From: Aldrovandia affinis
Lineage: Eukaryota > Chordata > Actinopteri > Notacanthiformes > Halosauridae
Reading direction: 5' to 3'
Length of the DNA: 64,000 nucleotides
Assembly: GCA_029706075.1 (NCBI GenBank)
Contig: JAINUG010000395.1
Coordinates: forward strand, 404,061-468,060
Below are positions 1 to 29,779 of the stretch, piece after piece. The position numbers were made by a program, and so were the translations under genes. The notes beneath the pieces are model-generated. The model was given only the letters and a program-made list of their open reading frames with translations, was not told where the DNA came from and searched no databases. Within the stretch, counting starts at the first letter, position 1. Every line of letters begins with the position of its first letter.

Positions 1-1820
1 ACATCACAGTGCAATAACACAGTTAAGCACCCTCTCATTATAAAGTGGTGACTGAATGTTCTTGAAAGTGTGTTGGTGGAATTCCAAGTGTGGACAGCGG
101 AGCAGCTATTAAAGAGCCCCACTTGAGGCTCTCTAACACTTGAGTCACAGCCATGCCCTGTTTCTGTTAGTGAAGCAGAATGTTGGAGCTTTCCTTCGAT
201 GCAAGATGAAAGGTTTGACCCCGTCTGTTGATAGTATAGTTGTTTGGCACGGGAGAAACATGTTTGTCCACTGGACACCTTTGCCAGACCTTTAACTGTT
301 TTTGCGTCCGCTTTTGAGGTAAACAAGGGTGGAGAGTATTTATTTTGTGGAATTGCCATTTCCCCAGCAATTCTCAGTCTTAGTCTGTCATGGGGAAGGG
401 ATATTCACTCTCAATCTTGTTTCTAAGGTAGTTATCTAAGTGATAAAAATGACATGGGCTGCTGTTGTTAGCTGTATCATTGTGTGATATAACAGCCCAT
501 CATGCTAAGCTTAAGATGCAACATCAGACTAGTTCTTTGTGATGGTATGGTTTGGGAATAGATGAAAAACGCTGTATACCAAGCTAAAAAACGTGCGCTT
601 TTCTGGCTGCCACCCTCAAAACATTCTGAGCAGTTGCGTTTTTTTTACAGCGTGAAATATTTTTTTAGGCCAGCATTTCCCAAGGAAAACCATAAATGTT
701 TTCCTTTGTGTGCTGCCATTAATGCTCACAGTAAGCAGAAAATGATTAATTCCAGGAGTCTCCATCCAGACCGCGAAGACGGCCGATCTCCGGTGTTACG
801 AAATCCACCGGTGTCGTGCAAGCAAGCGGTGGAACAGGCTTGTCATAGAGAAGGGGGGAAAATGAATAAGGAAATAACTTCCATCCTCCACGCTCATTAT
901 GAAAATAATACAAAAGCAGTCAAGCCTTGAAGTTCACACGTTTCCCTACTGCCAGAGAGGACAAATTGGTTCCACTTCATTTGATCGGGGCAGTTTCAGC
1001 ATTTTGTCGGCTGGTCTTTGTGATGACCTTAGCATGGGTTATATAGACACAACAGGGTTGACAATTCCAGCTGATCCTAGCCCACCACTGTGTCCCGCAG
1101 GGGGTTGTCCACCCCCTCCCCCATCCCAGTGCTGGCTTCCAGGGCTCCCTGCATCAAATATCAAGTCAGGACAAGTTTTTCGAGCAGCTCGAATGTGTGG
1201 TGTTGTAACATGAGCTGAAAGGAATTTAAAAATCTCAAAGAGCAATCCCCTCAGATTGTTAGCAAAGCATGAATCAGATTTTGACTGATGGTGTTGAGGA
1301 AATCATACTGAAGAAATTGGTTTCTGAATGTTTTGTTCTCGTTCGCTCACTGATCATTTTACCACTCGGGGAAATGGGCCTAGACTAACAAATTAAGCTA
1401 CTTTTGCCTGTACAACTTCATTTTAAACAAAGAAGACCTTTTCCCAAAGATAACATTCTTTCTCCAACCACTGCTTTGTGTTTCAGACCTTTCTCTGAGA
1501 ATTAAATTATTAAAGTTTTGTTTTAGTATTTTGCATCATTTGCATCACCCCACTGTCAATAGAAAGAGTTTCCTGCCACATTGTGCTCAAAAGCACCTTT
1601 TCAAGTGCAGATAATTCCTACTTTTTGTGACGTCTTGTGTCACCACTTACCACCATAGCCACACTTGGAGCAATGCAGCTTAGCATGTACATTCCTCACA
1701 CAGCCCAGTGGAAATTTGACACAATGGAAGCCACACATTACTAAAGGGAAGCGAACACCAATCTCTCACAGAAAATGGTAGCCTGTAAGGGCCTGGTTAG
1801 TAACTAGGGGCAGTGATTGG
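1..1820. other. Gene-free upstream sequence
   Basis: No open frame here is flanked by convincing splice sites or reads like a known protein family. The longest plus-strand frame, 562-930, reads as random residues. Part of 900-1250 is moderately GC-rich with a run of C and G around 1100-1130. I see nothing that can be named. Confidence 0.5.
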
Positions 1821-1824
1821 AAGA

Positions 1825-1991
1825 TATCATGACACCAAAAATGGGTGGAGCTGTAATTGGTTGTAAATCACTGACTTGTTTGAACCAGTCAAAATGTTTG
1901 TGTTTCTCACAACAAAGCACAAGTATTGGTTCACATCAGTGAGCTACTGGTAGCATGTGGTAACTCCACCCATTTTTGTTGTCATGACACC
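1825..1991. repeat. Imperfect inverted-repeat MITE-like element
   Basis: The two ends are inverted copies of each other. The left arm carries TCATGACACCAAAAATGGG followed by a GTGGAGCTGTAATTGG-like stretch. The right arm, read in reverse complement, gives TCATGACAACAAAAATGGG and a GTGGAGT stretch. Both arms then share a segment with GTAGCTCACTGA or CACTGACTTG and GAACCA. The element is about 167 bp. A related half copy lies near 14375-14490. No target-site duplication could be fixed, so the superfamily is unknown. Confidence 0.55.
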
Positions 1992-4600
1992 CCATTCTCC
2001 CTTCACAACCCAGTGAAATGCAGGCCACCTTATGACCACGAATTAGACCAATTGTGTCCTGCCACTGTAATATACTGTGATCTCCATAGGCTAGTCTTGT
2101 AATGATGTAGCCTTTATTCAAGCTAGTGATGTAGAGGCTAAAAGGCTAAGCCTATACTCCCAAGGAAAGTGCATTTACAGACAGAGCCACTCAAAAACGG
2201 CCATTGAGCATAACCAGCATTTTAAGACTCAGCCTAAATGTTGCTGTGTGTGTAGCCATGCTAGCTGTCAGTGGTACAGAGTAGGCTCTCTCTGACCGTA
2301 ACCCAGTAAACCTTCTAAGGTCTGGATGACCTTCAACGAGCAGGCGAGCCAACTAACCTTCGAGGACATCCGAAATTGCGGGTGTGAATGTTTCAAATTG
2401 CAGGTTTGAAGAGTGCAGTGACATTTCAATTCAGTAATTCAGACTTTGTAGGAATTAGTGACAGTCTGCTTATCCCCTGCTCTCCAGTGCCTCCTGGTGC
2501 GCTTAGGCTGTAGAAAGTATCTTTGAATGTTGTGTGTGTGTGTGTGTGCATGCGCATGTGCACGCATATGTATAGCCAATCCCTTTGGGGCCCTGATTAT
2601 TTCTAAGATTCCATAGCAACAGTTACTTACATTTCCATTGCCAGTCAGGAAGTAGCAGATTGGGCTATTAAGTATTGAATGATCAACTTCAATACTTAGC
2701 AAAAATATAGCAAGAGCTCTCTAAAATAATTACAAATGATTAGTTCAGTTTACCTAACTAACTAGCTACCAAAATAGTTTGCTAAAAATCATTGTATCCT
2801 AATTCCATTGCATGCTAATTATTGCTTTAGCTACCAATGTGAAATAATAGCTGACTTTTGTATTGGTGTCTTATGTGACATGAGCTGCTAATGCTTATAA
2901 TAATAAAAGCGTTCACTTGTTTCTCAGCTGTCTTCTATTTCAACCAAAATGATAATCCAATCTGCTACTTACTCCTACACAAACATAGGCAGTGAGACGG
3001 ATCTGGAAGCAATAATCAGGACCCCGAATGGGTAATGTAGTGACACTGTTTTCAGATGACCTCATTTTGGAACACCATTTTGTAAGCCATCGAAATCCAC
3101 TAGGCTACGAGACTTTCTTTGTGTGGGCTGGTGACCGACCCAATTTACCTCATAAACAAGTCATTTGGACTGAATTGAGGGCTCTGTTTTTTGGCAGCTG
3201 GTGGATTGTTCAAACTGCGGTGGCTTGTGATTTCGTTTAAAGGCATGGCTCTACATAGCACATTTTGTATTAGTACAAAGGTGCTTTACATTGTTACAAA
3301 ACCAGTTGCCTGCGGCTATAGCAATCACTAGACTAAATCCCTCAGTTCAACAGTGAATGAATCCATTTCAACATGGTGGAAAATAACTCTTGTGTACCAC
3401 TGTCCTGTGTTCCTCCGGAACTCTCCAGAACTCCAGACAGAAGCCACCCATCAGCAGCCAAAACCCGGCGTCAGGCCCACGCCCATGTAGGAACCCCACA
3501 CCCCTGGCACACACCCTGCTAACTCTGTAAAACTGCACCCCTCCCTGAGGACCACATTAAACGGGCGGAGGCCCCCTGGCAGGTCAACGCCTGTGTCTAT
3601 TTACACCTGGTTTGTTTATTAAATCTAATCTTCAATGATTTATTAGAATGTTTACTTGGCACTCTGCCCAGCACTTTTGGAGGAAGAAACTGCCTGCGGA
3701 AAAGGACACCCTAAGTCAGTTAATGTGGGTCACTTCGCTCGAAAAACAGATGATTGCTGGGGGAATTGATAAATCCCCAGCCAGAGGTAGCAACTGATTG
3801 GTTGTAGTTTGTACACAGCAGGAGTATTACCCTGTAATATGAGCCCTTCTCGACCACCCTCTTTTTAGCTGATTGGAATTCCAGGAATGTGTGTATCTAG
3901 TCTATTTGTTTATCATCTGAAAGATATAACCTTTATGCATTACAGGAATGTTTGGGTGAATGTATAAACAAAAGTTAAAAAAAATCAATAAAAAAAATGA
4001 TTAAGCCATCATGCAAAACTATTAAAGAGACTGCAAAAGTGAAAGCAATCGGTTTGGAATGCTTGCTTTAGTAGTGATGATATTCACTATAAACATTAGA
4101 AGAGTTGACAAAGGAGCACAAAGTGCTTTCATTGTGTTTGTTGGGAAAAATTAAACCTTCAATTACACCCACCTGTTTAGCCTGATTGCCATACCTGCAA
4201 AATCTTTCAGAGAAAAGTTTATAGATCTGCTGCAAAAAGTGAAACCTGCAGGTTTATAGTAAATAGCCTACAGTACCTGCTGTCTGTTCTAAGTAGTGTG
4301 GAACCGTATCGATGAGAACGGAGATACAGTAAGTGCTACTCTCTCCCTCTCACTCTGTGCCTCTCTTTCTTGTGTATGTGTTTGTGTACATTTCTCAGGC
4401 CATCTGGGAATAGAGAAGGTAGAACAAAAACAAGCACTTCTCTCTCTGTCTCTCACACACAGTTACACACACACACACACACACACATAGAGGGCAGTTC
4501 CTATTCCCTGGTAGGAAGTGTTGTGACTTGCCGCCCAGAGTCTTTGTGAGCCAGACAGGAATGCTGGCATTCCAGATTAGCTCTGAAGGGTGTGGAGGGA
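1992..4600. other. Gene-free sequence with short microsatellites
   Basis: This stretch holds a short TG run at 2529-2548 and a CA run at 4459-4487, with AT-rich sequence between. A GC-richer block at about 3400-3600 has no supported reading frame. I see no gene. Confidence 0.5.
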
Positions 4601-5313
4601 GCACAGCCTTTGCCGCTTGCCGCTCTCTGACTGCTGCTCGCCGTCGCTGAAGGAGCCCTCACGGGTCAACTCTCACTCCCAGAACCAGAACCAGCACCGG
4701 CCTGCTCTGCCCTACTTCCCTCGGGTATGCTGCTTCACGTCCGTGCATTAGAATGTTCTGTGTGCTGCTGCTGGATCCAGTCCAGGAGCTGCAGGCACAG
4801 ATATGTGAGGGATCGGAAGGGCTGGGACATGTGGAGACCACTGCCCGTTCTGAACATGAAAGGAGCGGATTTCTTTTTTCTCCTCTACCCTGATGCGCAC
4901 CGGCTGGCATGGAACTAGCTGTGGTTTGTGTCTCAGTAGCACCCCTGAGATGGAGGATTTGTGTTTTTATGTTTCTTTGTCGGGCGTTTGCATGATCGAC
5001 TTCTGACTTGAGGTAAAGGGGGAAGTTTTGTCCAGCTTGTTTTATAACACATTATGGGTCTGGATATGGGTAAAGGGGGAATGGAATTCAACCTGAAGCG
5101 TTGGCTCTCATCTTATCTTTGCGTATCGTTCTTTGTGCTGTTGTTTGAAAGCGAGGAGGTTGAGATAAGGTGAACGTTGACTTTTTCTGTCTTTGTAGCC
5201 GAGAGCGGGCCTGTCGTTGTGTGACTGTGTTGACGGTTGGGCTGTGGCGGGTCGCTGAGTGGTGCGGGAGGTGAGGGGAACAGAGGGAGAGGCGAGGCTC
5301 TTCAGCGCCGCAG
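4600..5313 (+). promoter_or_regulatory. Candidate pls3 promoter and non-coding first exon
   Basis: This block is richer in G+C and CpG than its surroundings, especially 4610-4720 and 5190-5320. It ends with a near-perfect donor, CAG followed by GTAAGG, with the last exon base at 5313. Plastin genes commonly have a non-coding first exon well upstream of the start codon. The first coding exon of pls3 has an acceptor at 9704 and begins with 47 non-coding bases, so an upstream 5' UTR exon must exist. This is the best candidate on the plus strand. The transcription start is not fixed, and no TATA box is evident. Confidence 0.35.
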
Positions 5314-5639
5314 GTAAGGGCGTGGCAGCTGTGTTACTCTGAACCAGCGTGTCTGTGTCCCGCGTGTGGAGTTTGATGAAATGCTGAGGGCGCAGGATCA
5401 AACAGCCAGACCTGAAAGGAAAAGAGCTTGTCATGCTTTTCACGCGAAGGCTGAAGATGTGAAAAACGGCTTGCATTGTTCTGTGAACTCTTCCCCCCGA
5501 ATGACAGACACTTGTGCCTGAGCTAACCCAGTCTAAAGAGGAGCATGTGCATGAGAATGCTGCACTGCTAAAGATGTTAACGTTAACGTGAGCCTTGGGT
5601 ATTACTGGGCTGGGGTAAAGGACAAGGAGTCAGGTCAAA

Positions 5640-5830
5640 CGCAGGGTGGGGTGAGCCTGGTGCTTTACCTGAATTGTTTCAGTGCATGTAAAGCTGTGCA
5701 GGTGATTCATATGTAAACTTTAAACTCTGCGGGGGCCTCTGCTATGCAAATGCGCTCATTTAAAGATCTCAAGGTGGATTACCGCACACTGACTGACTGC
5801 CCCTTTAACTCACATACTACAAATATGATG
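5640..5830. repeat. Repeat block, copy A, upstream of the minisatellite
   Basis: This block shares long stretches with 9310-9495. Shared landmarks in order are TTACCTGA, TTCAG, GCATGTAAAGCTG, GCAGGTGATTCATATGTAAA, GGCCTCTGCTA, CAAATGC, AAGGTGGAT, ACCGCAC, CTGACTGACTGC and ACTCACATACTACAAATA. The start resembles the middle of the local tRNA-derived SINE (TTACCTGAATTGTTTCAG), so the block may be a diverged SINE with extra sequence. In both copies the 55-bp minisatellite motif follows, after about 180 bp here and directly in copy B. Confidence 0.6.
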
Positions 5831-6010
5831 GGAAGTAAGATATTATTATTTATGTTATAGTCATAATAATTATTGTTGTTGATAAATGCAGTAATATTAA
5901 TGAATGATTAATCAATCACACAATATCTATTTTGTGTAGTTTCTTATGTAAATTTTTTTGTGTATAGAATGCTGGAGATTCTGGACTTCTCTTCCACTTA
6001 GAAGTGTGGA

Positions 6011-6365
6011 AGGAAGCCCTCTGCTGTGGGTGTAGGTGCAGTGTGTAAGTGAGTAAGCGTGTAAACCCTAGTGCCCTCTGCTGTGGGTGTAGGTGCAGTG
6101 TGTAAGCGAGTAAGCGTGTAAACCCTAGTGCCCTCTGCAGTGTGTAAGCGTGTAAACCCTAGTGCCCTCTGCTGTGGGTGTAGGTGCAGTGTGTAAGAGA
6201 GTAAGCGTGTAAACCCTAGTGCCCTCTGCTGTGGGTGTAGGTGCAGTGTGTAAGTGAGTAAGCGTGTAAACCCTAGTGCCCTCTGCTGTGGGTGTAGGTG
6301 CAGTGTGTAAGCGAGTAAGCGTGTAAACCCTAGTGCCCTCTGATGTGGATGTAGGTGCAGTGGGT
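6011..6365. repeat. 55-bp minisatellite, about six units
   Basis: The unit runs CCCTCTGCTGTGGGTGTAGG, TGCAGTGTGTAAGCGAG, then TAAGCGTGTAAACCCTAGTG. It is repeated with small changes from 6011 to 6365. One unit, near 6125-6165, is internally deleted, and the last unit is diverged. The long minus-strand open frame across the array comes from the repeat and is not a gene. A single copy of the same motif occurs at about 9507-9552. Confidence 0.9.
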
Positions 6366-6920
6366 AACCGTGGGGAGAGGAGGATGCCTTAGTTTGATTG
6401 GAAAGGTTACCAGGGGAAATCTCAAATGTCAAAAGAATTGAATTGATTCATTCATTGATTCATTGATGTTCAAAAATGAAGTTTGGTAAGGGCTGTGTCC
6501 ATGCATTCTCTGACCAGGGGGTTGGATGGGTTGGTGTGGGGGTGGGGGGGGGGGGGTGCAGGAAGTCCAGCCAGGGACCTATATGGTGTGAGCACAGCAT
6601 CCAGTGAAGAAGTGGGTCACCTTCATCATTGGGAGTGACGTAACCGTCACGGAGAGGCACTGCACTGCATCCCCCCCATGTCAGACAACAACAATTTACC
6701 TGTTATACTACAGTGTGTTCATGAAAACCCTCAGCCTGGTTAAGTTTTAAGCATGGCTATTTTTTTATCAAATCAAGCCTCAGACTTTGGTGCTCAGTTT
6801 TTTTCATTGACAGTGATTTGTTTGGGCAGAAATGACAAGATTATCATTAAAAGTAATATCAACTGGAAGAGGTGACTTGAAAAGGTGTTACAGTGCACTA
6901 TATCATGTTGTTTTATTGTA

Positions 6921-7092
6921 TTTAGTGGAACCCCTTATCCAGAACAATTTTCATAGCTTAGATTATACATAATACATAATATAATTTATTATGTATTATG
7001 GGTATTTACTGAACCAACTGCCTTTCGCAAAGGTACAAGCACCCCACCTGGGAATCAACCCCATCTGGTTTACAAGTCCATTTCCCTGAGCT
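6921..7092 (-). mobile_element. tRNA-derived SINE fragment (family 1), reverse orientation
   Basis: In reverse complement this reads GACTTGTAAACCAGATGG, a B-box-like GGTTGATTCCCAGGTGGGG, TTGTACCTTTGCGAAAGG and GTTCAGTAAATA, then a weak LINE-type tail. Compare the better copy at 40111-40318. It is diverged and has no clear target-site duplication. Confidence 0.5.
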
Positions 7093-8237
7093 CTTAAAAC
7101 AGTGTGTTTGTGTCAAGTGATGAAAAACCCAGCCCGTTTTGTATTACCCTTGGGGTTGCACTCCTCTTTATTGTGCCTGCCTGGACAGGCTGAAGCCGGT
7201 GGAAATATGTCCTGGGGTCTTTGATTCATTGACGGGGAGGGGGGAGCTGGGGGTTGTGCAACAGTTGGGGTGGCTGGATCCGGCAGTAGGATTTCCACTG
7301 CTCTGAAAGCACCCGGACAGCAGGCTGAGAATCTAGTCCAGGCCCCATATGGCTCCCAGACTTAAGGACTTTGTGTACTCGAGGCAGCTGTTTTAGTTAG
7401 TCAGCATTTAAGGCATATTTTCGACTTCTTCAATGGACAGAGATCCCCACAGAGGTAGTGCACTCTTATCAAAGCTTGGACCTTTGTAACTAGTGGAACT
7501 ATTACAGTGTACTGTCAGTGTCCCACAGAAAGATGTACAAACATATTTAATTCTCAGGAACATCCAACATATTATTGTCACACAGGGTTTTCAATCAGCT
7601 GTTTTAGTTTTGAATTATGAGACATTTACAGCATATAGAGCTGTTTGAGACCTTTCAAAGTGTGTTAAAAACAATTATGAAGTAAATTATGACAAAAATG
7701 TAATATCTACACACATTCGTGTGCATGCCCAGCCCCTTATGTCACTGAATCTGCTCTTACCAAGTCAGCACCCTCTGACTTCAGAGTAAGGAGTGTCTCG
7801 GAGTTCAAAGACTAATGTGCAAAACAATGCAGATCCCCTGTGGTCGGGTCATGCAGCGGCCATTACCCAGCATGCTCCGTGGCTTTTAGGGAAAAAATCC
7901 AGCCCTCAGGCTGACCAGCATTGATGATGTGGCGAGAGTCCAGGGACCTATTTTCGTAATGGCGTCATCTGCCCGAACTCTGAACGGAGAGGACGCCCAC
8001 CATGCTGTGCTTATCTCCGAATCGCTACCATGAGTGGCTGGAATGGGCGTAATTACAGCAATTTCTGAAGTGTTTTTCCTTTCAAAGCCCCAATCACACA
8101 GATGTTTTCCTTCGTCGCAATCAAATTGAAAGCTGAAAAGGGGGAGTGAGACCTTCACAGTAATTGCTGAAAATTGTCCTGTTGTGGAGTATATGACATT
8201 CAGATTGGTTAATGTATGATGCACCATATGGCGGAGT
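7093..8237. other. Non-coding stretch, nothing recognised
   Basis: I see ordinary AT-rich DNA with one CT/GGGG-rich patch near 7220-7260. No frame with splice-site support and no repeat family I can name. Confidence 0.4.
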
Positions 8238-8965
8238 TGGTGTCACCAGTCTGATGTAGTAGGTGTACACGGGGTATACATGGGTGCCATAGGCCAATAT
8301 GGGTGATGTATATTACTGATCTACAAGGGTGATGTACATGGGTGATGTACAGGAGTGAAGTACATGGTTGATGTACATCATATACAGGTAACTGCAAAAA
8401 TGAAGAAAACATCAACATAAAGTGTTTTAATAGGCCGTTGGGCCACCATAAGCCACCAGAAGAGCTTCAGTGCGCATTGACATATATTCTACAAGTGTCT
8501 GGAACTCTATTTGAGGTATGCAACACTATTCTTCCGAAATTCCATAATTTGTCGTTTTGTTGATGGTCGTGGAAAATGCTGTCTCAGGCGCCGCTCCGGA
8601 ATCTCCATGGTGTTCAATTGGGTCTGGTGACTGATACGGCCATGGCATATACTTCACATCGATTTCATGCTCATCAAACCACTCATGCACTCATGCCCTG
8701 TGGATGGGGGCATTGCCATCCTGGAAGAGACTCCCATCAGAAATGCTTCACCATAGGATGATGGTGATCACTCAGAATGTCTTTGTATTTATTGGCGTTT
8801 ACCTTGCCCTCTAAGGGGTTGAGTGGACCTAAACACCACCCCACACCATAAAAGAGCAGCCAGTATCCCTCATTTAAGTGTTTCCTTTATTTTGACAGTT
8901 ACCTGTACATGGGTGGTGCACATGGGTGATGTACGTAGGTGGTGTATATGAGTGATACATACTTG
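8238..8965. repeat. GGGTGATGTACAT-type short tandem array, split in two
   Basis: A degenerate 12-15-bp unit of the form GGGTGATGTACATG recurs from about 8258 to 8382 and again from about 8908 to 8965. The gap between the two parts is filled exactly by a Tc1-like element (8385-8905). The array was therefore probably continuous before the insertion. Confidence 0.75.
8385..8905 (-). mobile_element. Short Tc1/mariner-like element inside a minisatellite
   Basis: The ends are inverted repeats: CAGGTAACTGCAAAAATGAA on the left and, in reverse complement, CAGGTAACTGTCAAAATAAA on the right. Each end is flanked by TA (8383-8384 and 8906-8907), the Tc1/mariner target duplication. The 521-bp interior resembles the antisense strand of a fish Tc1-type transposase 3' half, with phrases such as TTCAATTGGGTCTGG and GGGGTTGAGTGGACC. 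It is broken by many indels and encodes nothing intact. Confidence 0.8.
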
Positions 8966-9309
8966 TGGGAGCCCAGGCTTTGCTAGATTCCCTCTGACAG
9001 CACTGAGAGTAGTTTAGGGTAGACTGACTGTTTTCCTGGGCTGACTCCTTCTGAGTCGATGCCCTTTTTTGTGCATGAGGAAAGCACATACTAAGATTGG
9101 GTTCCACTGTACAGAGAGGAGCAGGAGCCTGACCAGTCAGAGGGCTTTGCATGTGTTATATTTAGGGTTGTTTGTTTTTACATCTGGATGCAAATGAATT
9201 CCACAATTGAGTCATGGACAGGCCTGTCTTTCCCCAATGTTGAGTGGCACAGAAAGTTACTGTTAGAGGGGACCATTGCAACAGGTTCTGAGACCATTGC
9301 AACAGGTTA

Positions 9310-9560
9310 TCTTACGTTAAGTCCCAGTGTTTACCTGAGTTGCTTCAGGGCATGTAAAGCTGAGCAGGTGATTCATATGTAAAACGTAAGGTTTGTGGAG
9401 GCCTCTGCTAAACAAATGCACAGATTAGAAGGTGGATCACCGCACCCTGACTGACTGCTTCTTTATAGATGTAAACTCACATACTACAAATAACTCGTGA
9501 TATAGTGGGTGTAGGTGCAGTGTGTAAGTGAGTAAGCATGTAAACTCTAGATCTCTCTGT
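9310..9560. repeat. Repeat block, copy B, with one minisatellite unit
   Basis: Copy B of the block at 5640-5830. After the shared body ending ACTCACATACTACAAATA, it runs directly into one copy of the 55-bp motif (GTGGGTGTAGGTGCAGTGTG, then TAAGTGAGTAAGCATGTAAAC). Copy B therefore looks like the simpler state, and the array at 6011-6365 like an expansion. It lies about 190 bp upstream of the first coding exon of pls3. Confidence 0.6.
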
Positions 9561-9751
9561 TAAGTGAAGTCCCAGTGTTGGGAAACAGTACCAGGAAGAA
9601 CCGACAACGTCCTCTTCTCTCTAACTGGTTGTTGGTTGTTGTGCCGTGGCCTGACTCCATGCTTATTGTTAACTCCGCCCCAACTGCGCTCCCTATCTCC
9701 GCAGGATCACTGACACTCTTGGACTAGCAGCTGCAGGTGGTCTCCAAGGAG

Positions 9752-27788
<18,037 letters not shown>

Positions 27789-28970
27789 AGAGGCCATGCC
27801 ATGCCATGCCGGGCCGGGCCAGCACAGAGACCAACATCTCGCCCACAAGCCATTTGCTGGTTGAAAGGCTTCTGGTTAAAGGAATTACTACAGCCATTGT
27901 TTAAAAGAGAAAAAAAAGAGTCAATTAATAGACATTAAAACTAAAGAATCTTGTTTTGCTTTGGCAAGACCTAAGTCTTGATCATGGGGTGGGGGGTGGG
28001 GATGAGGGGGAGGGGGCAGGTGATGTTCGGCTATAGAGAGACCAAAATAACATTCCCACCCCCCACCCCCTCCAAATATGACGGATTCATCTGCGAAGGT
28101 ACACGTTGCTGAAATGCATTCATATCATAAACCTGCAAGATGACTCCATCTACAAAGAGAGACCACTGTCTGAGGGCCGAAGCTAATGCAAGACTCCTTG
28201 TATATTTTACTTTGCCTATTTCTTTTTTGGTTTCTTGGGGGATCTGTAGATGGCGAAGGTGTAGTTAGTTGTATGGATCTTTTTGAGGCTTGGTCTTATT
28301 TTCACGGACTCAGTTTGGATGGCTTTGGAAATGAGAAGGTGGCTGACCACACTCAGTATTTCTGTGACGCAGTGCTTTCCTTTAGTGGCTTTTTGTACCA
28401 TTCAGACGGAGGCTTATTTTCTTATTTTTATACCTTATATACAATGTACCAAAAAAAGATATGAGAAACAATGCGCGATAACATCCTTTCCAGGTAGAAG
28501 CTTTAAAACATTCCATTGTTATGAACGCATTTTAGTATGTGTCTTACGTACGTGTATACCCAAAAATGATGCTTTTACATAAAGAAAAAGCAAGGAACTA
28601 TGCATGAATAACCTGTAGTTTTAATGTGAATCAGTAGACACCCTGGAGCCTGAAAACTGCAGATTTTCTTTTGACAGGAACGGCTTCATGCTGTATTTCC
28701 ATGGGTTGGGAAATGGTGGTGGGGGCGGGGGAGGGGGGATGTTGTTGGTGAGGAAACTGATGGCCACTGTCAAAGACGGAAGACAGTGGGGGAAACGGTC
28801 ATCATTTGGTTCAAAGAGCCTAATGCTGTGGAGAAAACTGGAAATGTTTAGCCATGTGACACTCTGTAATCTATGGACAAAAAGCGGTTCAATGACAACA
28901 AGGCAACGACAACTGTATCTGGGTGACAACTGGTAAAACTGAAATAAAACTATTCCAAGCATTTCTTCTG
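27789..28970 (+). other. pls3 3' UTR
   Basis: Begins after the TAA at 27786-27788 and probably ends shortly after the polyadenylation signal at 28943-28948. It contains G-rich and C-rich runs (27980-28020, 28060-28075) that could pair with each other. A length of about 1.2 kb fits a vertebrate plastin-3 3' UTR. The end is inferred. Confidence 0.5.
28943..28948 (+). terminator. Candidate polyadenylation signal of pls3
   Basis: Canonical AATAAA about 1.15 kb after the stop codon, followed within 30-40 bases by the TG-rich sequence TTCTGTGTCTCTGTCTTG. It is the first canonical hexamer I found downstream of the gene. Confidence 0.5.
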
Positions 28971-29144
28971 TGTCTCTGTCTTGATTTTGATCGATGGCAC
29001 TTAGAGCATGGAGGTGAGTCTGTGGTAGTGAAAGCAGGCTGCTTATATCAGATATCAGCCCTGGAGACAATGGAGCACAGACATCAGAGAGCACTACTGA
29101 ATCAAGATCAGAGACCAGCTGTGTGATTAAGGTAGTCAAAGAGG

Positions 29145-29175
29145 ATGTCTGTGTGTGTGTGTTTTCCTCTGTGTC

Positions 29176-29212
<37 letters not shown>

Positions 29213-29240
29213 GCTTGTGTCTGTGTGTCTGTGCTTGCCT
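29145..29240. repeat. (TG)n microsatellite
   Basis: TG repeats with CTGTGTC interruptions, in the intergenic DNA after pls3. Confidence 0.9.
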
Positions 29241-29352
29241 CTGTGTCCATTTTTTGCGTGTGTGTGTGAAGCTCCAGAAAGATGGGATAAAAATGCAGGC
29301 ATGAGGCCTGAAAAATCCCACTCCCCTCACCTCTTAGTTAATTGTTTCCTTA

Positions 29353-29779
29353 TCGGTCCTTGAACTCTTCAAGTAATCATTCCACTCTCCTCCCATTCTT
29401 CCATCTCTTCTCCAGCTGTTGAGTGTAGCAGACCCGTCTTGCTGTTCCCACACTACGACTCTTTTTCCCGTAGTGTGGGAACAGCGAGACGGGTCTGCTA
29501 CAGACACTCAACCGTGAGACAGCGGTGCCGGCCCATCTGCATAGCAGAAGCTCCACTTCGGAGTCTTAAAACCATTGTCAAAACGGACCAGTCTGCACTC
29601 CTCCTCTCAATAGAGAGGCATTGCCGAGAGAAAGTATGGCTTTGGGGGTCTGTAGGGTTTCCATTGTGAGAGGGAGGAGGAAAGGGAGAGGGAGGGAGGG
29701 AGCAATGGAATAACAGCTGGAGAAGAGATGGAAGAATGGGAGGAGAGTGGAATGATTACTTGAAGAGTTCAAGGACCGA
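29353..29779. repeat. Nested foldback: 68-bp perfect outer arms and a 37/41-bp inner hairpin
   Basis: 29353-29420 and 29712-29779 are perfect reverse complements over 68 bp (starting TCGGTCCTTGAACTCTTC and ending CTCCAGCTGTT on the left). Immediately inside the left arm, 29421-29457 is the reverse complement of 29469-29509 except for one base and a 4-base insertion. The inner pair has an 11-base loop, ACTCTTTTTCC. The 202 bp between the inner right arm and the outer right arm are unpaired and rich in purines near 29680-29700. No transposase or terminal motif of a known family was recognised. Confidence 0.9.

Noticed and set aside
5998-6432. 144-residue repetitive minus-strand frame
   Set aside because: It follows the 55-bp minisatellite period exactly and has no start or splice context of a gene.
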